Source of the DNA: UBA2421 sp964641895
GTDB lineage: Bacteria; Planctomycetota; Phycisphaerae; Tepidisphaerales; Tepidisphaeraceae
NCBI GenBank assembly: GCA_964641895.1
Contig: CAZXLA010000212.1
Location: forward strand, 1-6,197
Direction of reading: 5' to 3'
DNA: 6,197 bases
Every line of letters begins with the position of its first letter. The stretch's first letter is position 1. Shown here one piece after another: positions 1-4,416 of this stretch. Made by a program: the position numbers and the translations under genes. The notes below the pieces were generated by a model that had not been told where the DNA came from, did not search any database, and saw only the letters and a program-made list of their open reading frames with translations.

Positions 1-365
1 AAGCATTGATCCATCCGATCGTGAATGAGCAGCGGCAGGAAATAATGGCTGCGCGGGCGAACGACCCGGCGATTCTGGCGTATATTTGGGATATACCCCT
101 GCTTTTTGAGGCAGGCCTGCACCGCCAATGCGATGCCATTATCTTTGTTGATGCGCCGCTAACCGTGCGGCAGCAGCGGGTTAAGGAAAACAGGGGTTGG
201 TCTCCCGAAGAACTCACCCAGCGGGAAATTTTGCAAATGCCTCTGGACAAGAAGCGTTCTATTTCCGATTATACCGTAAGCAACGTCGGCGAGGCCCATG
301 TTGTGCGCGAACAAGCCCGAGACCTGTTTTCCCGAATTCTCGCTGGATCGCAGAAGGAAGCCTGA
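1..365 (+). CDS. coaE: Dephospho-CoA kinase, C-terminal part (5' end outside window)
   Basis: CoaE phosphorylates the ribose 3'-OH of dephospho-CoA with ATP, the last step of coenzyme A synthesis in the cytoplasm. The frame is already open at base 3 (the first full codons read A-L-I-H-P, the usual family context), so the TTG at 6-8 is not a start. About 120 residues are visible. CoaE proteins are normally near 200, so roughly the first 80 residues, including the P-loop, are missing. Visible family features in order: the HP segment of the CoA-binding region, the core strand and helix DIPLLFEAGL, the strand IIFVDAPLTVRQQRV, the lid-type stretch with R..GWSPEEL and R-E-I-L-Q, and the C-terminal SDYTVSNVG, matching the family's (A)DYVI.N.G. 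The TGA is at 363-365. rho follows on the same strand after 222 bases. Identification is by motif recognition only. Confidence 0.93.
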   Translation, partial: ALIHPIVNEQRQEIMAARANDPAILAYIWDIPLLFEAGLHRQCDAIIFVDAPLTVRQQRVKENRGWSPEELTQREILQMPLDKKRSISDYTVSNVGEAHVVREQARDLFSRILAGSQKEA

Positions 366-587
366 CTACTGTCGCTGGACAGAGGCGACGGGCAATCCGG
401 CGGAAGCCGCTCAAGCGGTTCGAGCGAAAATGCTGGTTAACCGGCGATCGGTCGCGAAAAGTTATCAACCGGAAAATACCATTCATCATCAGCCTCGGCG
501 AACAGGTCGCCGTCAGGTCGGTGGCGAACGAAGATTTCTCAAATACTAACCCCATTCCTGCTACACCAGCCTGGAGGCCCGATTTCA
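366..587 (+). other. coaE-rho intergenic region, probable rho leader
   Basis: No convincing gene is visible in these 222 bases; open frames crossing it have no family-like sequence. Two small hairpins are present: GTCGC/GCGAC (371-375 with 385-389) and AGCCGC/GCGGTT around a TCAA loop (405-410 with 415-420, one G-T pair). Neither is followed by a T-run, so no intrinsic terminator for coaE is supported. rho is autoregulated through its leader in some bacteria, so this region is where such control would sit, but no specific element is recognisable. Confidence 0.4.
573..577 (+). promoter_or_regulatory. Ribosome binding site of rho
   Basis: GGAGG lies 10 bases before the ATG at 588. It is one of the few clear Shine-Dalgarno sequences in the window and supports 588 as the rho start, even though the resulting N-terminus is low-complexity. 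Confidence 0.65.
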
Positions 588-2054
588 ATGGCCAAGATCC
601 CCACCCGTCAGCGTCGTCAACCTGATAAGCGTGAAAATCCCCAAATGGACGACGATGCTGCCGAATCGTCATCGCCGGCAACGGCGGTCGAAACCAAACC
701 TGCGCCCGCGCCGCCCAGTTCGTCAGGAGGCAACCTCGGCGAAGACGTGGCGAACATTGATGCCGAAACCAACGCCAAATATGAGCAGGTGAAAGTCGGC
801 AAGCTCTTCATCAAAGACCTGCAACAGATGGACGCCCATCAGTTGCACGAGATGGCCAAAACCGAAGGCATCAGCGATTACATAGGCATGAAGAAGCAGG
901 ACCTGATCTTTCAGATCCTGCGTTCGCGCGTCCGCCAGAACGGGCTGATGTTCGGCGAAGGCGTGCTGGAAATTCTTCCCGACGGCTTCGGCTTCCTGCG
1001 CAGCCCGGAATACAACTACCTGCCGTGCCCGGATGATATTTACATCAGCCCTTCGCAGATCCGGCGCTTTGGCTTGCGCAACGGCCACGTCGTTCAGGGC
1101 CAGATTCGCCCGCCCAAAGAAAGCGAGCGTTACTTTGCCCTGCTCCGAGTCGAAGCCATCAACGGCGAAGACCCGGAAAAGATCACCGACATCAGCAATT
1201 TTGAAGACCTCACGCCGCTGCACCCGAATCGGCGGATTGCGCTCGAATCCGATCCTAAAGATTTGAACATGCGCATTGTTGATCTTGTGACGCCCGTGGG
1301 CTTCGGCCAGCGCATGCTGATCGTCGCCCCGCCGCGCACGGGCAAGACCGTGTTGCTGCAGAAGATCGCCAACGCCATCAGCACCAACAATCCTGAAGCC
1401 GTGTTGATTATTCTTCTGATCGACGAGCGGCCGGAAGAAGTGACGGACATGCGCCGCAACACCAAGGCCGAAGTGGTGAGCAGCACGTTTGATGAGCCGG
1501 CCAGCCGGCACGTGCAGGTGGCCGAAATGGTGATCGAAAAGGCCAAGCGTTATGTGGAATTTGGCAAAGACGTGATCGTCCTGCTCGACTCGATTACCCG
1601 TCTGGCCCGCGCCTATAACACCGAAGTTCCGCACAGCGGCAAGATCCTCACCGGCGGCGTGGATGCCAATGCGTTGCAGAAACCCAAGCGTTTCTTCGGC
1701 GCCGCGCGAAACGTTGAAGAGGGCGGCAGCCTGACCATTCTGGCGACCGCTCTAATCGATACCGGCAGCAAGATGGATGAAGTGATTTTCGAAGAATTCA
1801 AGGGCACCGGCAATGCCGAACTGCACTTGGATCGTCGCCTGGTCGACCGCCGCACGTACCCCGCGATCGACATCAATTCCTCCGGCACGCGCCGCGAAGA
1901 ACTATTGCTCGATAAAAAAGAACTCGAACTGGTCTACCGCCTCCGCCGCGTGCTGAGCGACATGAACCCCGTCGAGGCCGTCGAGCTGCTCAAAGGCCGG
2001 CTGGAAAAAGTGCCGAGCAACGGGCAGTTCCTGATGAGCATGAACCTGGATTAA
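588..2054 (+). CDS. rho: Transcription termination factor Rho
   Basis: Rho is a hexameric RNA-dependent ATPase/helicase that releases transcripts from RNA polymerase. The 488-residue product is about 70 longer than E. coli Rho (419). The excess is a polar, Ala/Pro/Ser-rich N-terminal extension (residues 1 to about 70). Then come the Rho N-terminal helical domain (about 72-115, ending in KKQDLIFQIL), the cold-shock-like primary RNA-binding domain (about 123-190; F134 and F136 in DGFGFL, Y152 in DIYISPSQIRR) and the RecA-type ATPase. Within the ATPase are Walker A APPRTGKT (247-254), catalytic E280 in IDERPEEV, Walker B VIVLLDS (329-335), the Q-loop LTGGVDANAL, the R-loop KGTGNAEL, and the arginine residues R422 and R435 (SGTRREE), equivalent to E. 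coli R353 and R366. All core residues are intact. The Walker A position equivalent to E. coli K181 is Arg (R250). The ATG at 588 is supported by GGAGG at 573-577. Confidence 0.98.
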   Translation: MAKIPTRQRRQPDKRENPQMDDDAAESSSPATAVETKPAPAPPSSSGGNLGEDVANIDAETNAKYEQVKVGKLFIKDLQQMDAHQLHEMAKTEGISDYIGMKKQDLIFQILRSRVRQNGLMFGEGVLEILPDGFGFLRSPEYNYLPCPDDIYISPSQIRRFGLRNGHVVQGQIRPPKESERYFALLRVEAINGEDPEKITDISNFEDLTPLHPNRRIALESDPKDLNMRIVDLVTPVGFGQRMLIVAPPRTGKTVLLQKIANAISTNNPEAVLIILLIDERPEEVTDMRRNTKAEVVSSTFDEPASRHVQVAEMVIEKAKRYVEFGKDVIVLLDSITRLARAYNTEVPHSGKILTGGVDANALQKPKRFFGAARNVEEGGSLTILATALIDTGSKMDEVIFEEFKGTGNAELHLDRRLVDRRTYPAIDINSSGTRREELLLDKKELELVYRLRRVLSDMNPVEAVELLKGRLEKVPSNGQFLMSMNLD

Positions 2055-2058
2055 TTCA

Positions 2059-2739
2059 ATGGTCGCCCGCGACGATAATCGCTTGCAGAACACCGGCGTC
2101 CCCCGGTCGGGTGAGTTGGCCGGCGAGTTTTCTTTTGTTGATCGGCTGCGGGAGATCAGCATGTTTTTTCAGGGCAACGATGCGGTGCATCAAACCATGC
2201 GTCGGGTAGCGGCGGCGCTGGATCGTGAGAACATTCCCTACGCTATTGTCGGTGGGATGGCGGTCAATGCGCACCGCCACCAGCGCACGACGGGTGATGT
2301 CGATTTCCTTCTGTCGGTCGCAGGATTTGCCGCCTTCAAGAATCTTGTCACCGCCGGCGAATTCACCGCAACACCAGGCCGGCCACGACGGTTTTCAGAT
2401 ACCACAACCGGCATCAGCTTCGACATTCTGGTGACCGGTCGATTTCCCGGAAGCGGCGCACCGGGGGCGATTGCGTTTCCCGATCCCACGGCGGTGGGTG
2501 AAGTCATCAATGACGTGCGCGTGATTAATCTGCCCGTGCTGGTCGAACTTAAACTGGCGGCGCAGCGGTATCAGGATTTTGCAGACGTCGTCAACTTGAT
2601 CGCCGTAAACAATCTCGACGAATCCTTCGCCGAAAAGCTCCATCCCGCCGTGCGCACCGATTACCTCTCCTGCGTCGATGAACAGCGTCGCGAGGCGGAT
2701 TACGAGGCGCAGCAGGATCGGTTGGCGGAAGAAGAGTAG
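2059..2739 (+). CDS. Nucleotidyltransferase-fold protein (AbiEii/MNT-like), orphan
   Basis: Members of this fold transfer a nucleotide to a protein, tRNA or small-molecule acceptor; several act as toxins or abortive-infection proteins. The substrate here is unknown. Visible marks, numbered from ATG 2059: the G-G signature in YAIVGGMAVN (65-66), the metal-binding pair in TTGDVD (D80 and D82), a third candidate acidic residue in SFDIL (D122), and the helix VELKLAAQRYQDFADVVNLI (about 162-181), whose K...R..D..DV pattern is typical of AbiEii/MNT-type proteins. The C-terminal tail is highly charged. The start is uncertain: ATG 2059 lies 4 bases past the rho stop without a ribosome site; ATG 2161 has GGGAG and would give 192 residues with the whole catalytic core. 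The stretch just before residue 35 looks like real helix, so the longer form is given. No AbiEi-like or other antitoxin partner is adjacent. Confidence 0.78.
   Translation: MVARDDNRLQNTGVPRSGELAGEFSFVDRLREISMFFQGNDAVHQTMRRVAAALDRENIPYAIVGGMAVNAHRHQRTTGDVDFLLSVAGFAAFKNLVTAGEFTATPGRPRRFSDTTTGISFDILVTGRFPGSGAPGAIAFPDPTAVGEVINDVRVINLPVLVELKLAAQRYQDFADVVNLIAVNNLDESFAEKLHPAVRTDYLSCVDEQRREADYEAQQDRLAEEE
2103..2136 (+). terminator. Candidate intrinsic terminator after rho (weak)
   Basis: CCGGTC (2103-2108) pairs with GGCCGG (2118-2123), six pairs including one G-T, around a 9-base loop. Four bases later comes TTTTCTTTT (2128-2136). This is the only hairpin plus T-run near the rho stop. It lies inside the open frame of the next gene if that gene starts at 2059, but upstream of it if the start is 2161. 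The stem is short, so this is only a candidate. Confidence 0.25.
2150..2154 (+). promoter_or_regulatory. Shine-Dalgarno-like site before internal ATG 2161
   Basis: GGGAG sits 6 bases before the in-frame ATG at 2161. The upstream ATG at 2059 has no such site. This site therefore bears on which start the nucleotidyltransferase uses. Confidence 0.35.
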
Positions 2740-2766
2740 CGATCGCTTCTCTCCGACGCGCTTCAT

Positions 2767-3255
2767 TCAAAACGGAATGTCGTCTTCACGAAACGGCAGA
2801 TGCGTCGGCAACTCTTCCGGGGGGAGCAAACGCTTCAACGGGTGATCTTCCAGCCCTTCGGTGTCGATGGATAATTCATCCGGCGCAGAATCAGGCCGAA
2901 GGGCGGTGGGGTCTTCGCGCCAGAACTGATCGATGACGGCGTTATCCACCACGCCGTCGAAATCGAAGTCTTCCTCGCCGTCATCGCTGAAAAACCACTT
3001 CTCTCCGTTGTCGTCGCGCCAATCTCTGTCGCACGGGAAGATGTCGAAGCCGAAGCCCACGCCGTCGCAGCCATCGGTGGGGCAGCACCAGTCGCCTTGC
3101 ATCGAGTCGGTCGCTTCGCCGAACTCGTTGGGGCGGGGCTTCCAGACGATCTGCCAGCTTTCAAACTCTTCGCCGCAATGAAGGCAGAACACCGCAATCG
3201 GTTCCTTCGGAGGGCCGAATGGATCGTCGTGCTGAGGCTGGTTCGACGACGGCAT
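2767..3255 (-). CDS. Hypothetical acidic zinc-ribbon-like protein
   Basis: I do not recognise a named family. The 162-residue product carries C24-x2-C27 (FCLHCGEEF) and C57-C58-x4-C63 (WCCPTDGC), followed by C75. This spacing suggests one treble-clef or zinc-ribbon metal site. The region between the Cys pairs is Trp-rich (SWQIVWKP), and the segment GVGFGFDIFP follows the second pair. The rest is strongly acidic (for example DDGEEDFDFD, about 91-100) and ends in a Pro-rich tail finishing REDDIPF. There is no signal peptide or membrane segment, so it is probably cytoplasmic. ATG 3255 is chosen as the first ATG before the conserved-looking part; upstream in-frame extension needs a TTG start. No clear Shine-Dalgarno precedes it. 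The gene converges on the nucleotidyltransferase with 27 bases between stops. DNA, RNA or protein binding are all possible. Confidence 0.75.
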   Translation of the reverse strand: MPSSNQPQHDDPFGPPKEPIAVFCLHCGEEFESWQIVWKPRPNEFGEATDSMQGDWCCPTDGCDGVGFGFDIFPCDRDWRDDNGEKWFFSDDGEEDFDFDGVVDNAVIDQFWREDPTALRPDSAPDELSIDTEGLEDHPLKRLLPPEELPTHLPFREDDIPF

Positions 3256-3472
3256 GGCGGTATTTAACCCCCAACCAGCGCCGTCCGTCCAGTGAAAAAG
3301 CGGGAACGTGGAAAAAAAGTCGCCAGTCACCAAACCATGTCATCCGAAGTCCACCCGCAAATTTGCGACAACTTTACACTTTATCGCCCCGGCGCAATAT
3401 CATTAAGCATCCGGACGCTCGCCATCAGACGTGGAGTTTCCGGTGGACGCTTCAACAGAAGGAGAAATCGTC
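3256..3472. other. Divergent intergenic region with weak candidate sod promoter
   Basis: These 217 bases separate the zinc-ribbon-like gene (-) from the superoxide dismutase gene (+) and must hold both promoters. On the + strand TTTACA (3373-3378) and AATATC (3396-3401) are spaced 17 bases, a possible sigma70-like pair. The -10 match is poor, and planctomycete promoters are not well described, so this is only suggestive. No palindromic operator is obvious and no gene is seen. Confidence 0.3.
3459..3464 (+). promoter_or_regulatory. Ribosome binding site of superoxide dismutase gene
   Basis: AAGGAG (within GAAGGAGA) ends 8 bases before the ATG at 3473. It sets the start at 3473 rather than the in-frame ATG at 3431, and so leaves a clean signal peptide at the N-terminus. 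Confidence 0.75.
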
Positions 3473-4210
3473 ATGATGATCAATCGTCGTCAGATGTTGA
3501 GTCGGAGTGTTGCAGGCGTCGCCGCGTTGGCGGTCGCCGCAGAGATCGCGCCATCGATCGCCTTCGCCGCCGACGCGCCGGCTGACATGCCTCCGGGGTT
3601 TACGCTTCCCAAGCTGCCCTATGCGTTTGATGCGCTCATGCCGCACATTGATGCGCAGACGATGGAGATCCATCACGATAAGCATCATGCAACCTATGTG
3701 GCGAACCTCAACAAAGCATTGGCCGAACTGCCCGAGTTGCTCAAGAAAGACCCGATCGAACTCTTGAAGCAGATCGATACCGTGCCGGCCGGCGTGAAAC
3801 AAACCGTCATCAACAACGGCGGGGGGCACGTTAACCACACCCTCTTCTGGAAAATGATGGCCCCCAACTCCGGCGGCGCGCCCAGTGGCGACGTGGCCGC
3901 GGCGATCGATAGCGCGTTCGGATCATTCGACAAATTCCAGACCGGCCTGAGCGACGCCGCTATGAAACGCTTCGGAAGCGGCTGGGCTTGGCTGGTGCTG
4001 AACAAGGAAGGCAAACTGGAAATCATCAGCACCGCAAATCAGGATTCCCCCTTCATGACCGGCCACCGCCCGATGCTGGGCATTGATGTGTGGGAACACG
4101 CCTACTACTTAAGATACCAGAACAAGCGCGCCGACTACGTCAAGGCGTGGTGGAACGTGGTGAACTGGAAGTACGTGGCCGACCTGCACGCGGGGTACAT
4201 GAAGGCATAG
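3473..4210 (+). CDS. sodA: Exported superoxide dismutase, Mn/Fe family (Mn-type residues)
   Basis: The enzyme disproportionates superoxide to oxygen and hydrogen peroxide. The 245-residue precursor starts with a Tat-like signal: NRRQML (R5-R6), a hydrophobic stretch to about residue 32, and a likely signal-peptidase site after AFA (about 31-33). The mature enzyme is therefore probably outside the cytoplasm. The SOD fold follows: N-terminal hairpin with EIHHDKHHATY, then GGHVNHTLFW, then the C-terminal domain with DVWEHAYYLRYQN. Metal ligands by alignment with E. coli MnSOD are H67, H122, D205 and H209; the gateway Tyr is Y75. Gly before H119 and Q190 in NQDSP are the arrangement of Mn-type rather than Fe-type enzymes, although cambialistic use cannot be excluded. 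The start at 3473 is supported by AAGGAG. No hairpin with a T-run follows the stop. The gene appears to be transcribed alone. All catalytic residues are intact. Confidence 0.96.
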   Translation: MMINRRQMLSRSVAGVAALAVAAEIAPSIAFAADAPADMPPGFTLPKLPYAFDALMPHIDAQTMEIHHDKHHATYVANLNKALAELPELLKKDPIELLKQIDTVPAGVKQTVINNGGGHVNHTLFWKMMAPNSGGAPSGDVAAAIDSAFGSFDKFQTGLSDAAMKRFGSGWAWLVLNKEGKLEIISTANQDSPFMTGHRPMLGIDVWEHAYYLRYQNKRADYVKAWWNVVNWKYVADLHAGYMKA

Positions 4211-4231
4211 GCGGCGATCGATTGATGATAC

Positions 4232-4318
4232 TCAGCTGGCTTCGGGAATGCGGCACAAAAGTGCCCCGACGATCGCGCCGGCGAACACCAGCGGCACGAA
4301 CATCGCCATCAGCTTCAT
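4232..4318 (-). CDS. Possible 28-residue single-span membrane peptide
   Basis: This short open frame encodes one hydrophobic stretch (residues 3-21, AMFVPLVFAGAIVGALL), a Cys-Arg pair and a short polar tail ending PEAS. The ATG is preceded by AGCAGGATCGAC, giving AGGA with 5 bases of spacing. The frame extends further upstream, but that part has no ribosome site and no family-like character. It lies in the otherwise empty gap between the superoxide dismutase and the restriction enzyme, divergent from the latter. No family is recognised. A chance reading of a GC-rich gap is possible, so confidence is low. Confidence 0.35.
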   Translation of the reverse strand: MKLMAMFVPLVFAGAIVGALLCRIPEAS

Positions 4319-4339
4319 GTCGATCCTGCTAAACATCGG

Positions 4340-4369
4340 CGGGTGAATGCGGATGAACGCGGATTGAAG
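4340..4369 (+). repeat. Short degenerate GCGGAT repeat
   Basis: GCGGAT occurs twice (4349-4354 and 4359-4364), ten bases apart, flanked by GAA (GTGAATGCGGATGAAC then GCGGATTGAAG). The unit resembles the CGCAGAT unit of the in-frame inverted repeat at 5574-5646. It lies upstream of the restriction-modification gene and overlaps no convincing gene. It may be a decayed copy of the same class of interspersed repeat. Confidence 0.45.
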
Positions 4370-4416
4370 TGCGGCAGGTTTGGAGCGGCACCACCACGCG
4401 GATAACATTCCGCCGC

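Noticed and set aside
6..8. TTG as a start for the coaE fragment
   Set aside because: The codon before it is in frame and gives the usual A-L-I-H-P family context, so the gene simply continues beyond the window edge.
723..1634. Long open frame (303 codons) on the minus strand across rho
   Set aside because: It lies antisense to rho, whose full domain set is intact. The reverse translation is rich in His/Arg/Val without family-like motifs, as expected for a shadow of a GC-rich gene.
2733..2752. Hairpin with palindrome AGCGATCGCT between the convergent genes, considered as a bidirectional terminator
   Set aside because: Only seven pairs with a T-T mismatch and a 4-base loop, overlapping the stop codon, and no T-run on either side.
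3431..3433. Upstream ATG of the superoxide dismutase frame
   Set aside because: It would add 14 residues before the signal peptide and place the AAGGAG site inside the gene.
4252..4265. GGCAC-AAAA-GTGCC hairpin after the superoxide dismutase gene, considered as its terminator
   Set aside because: Five-pair stem, no following T-run, and about 40 bases past the stop.
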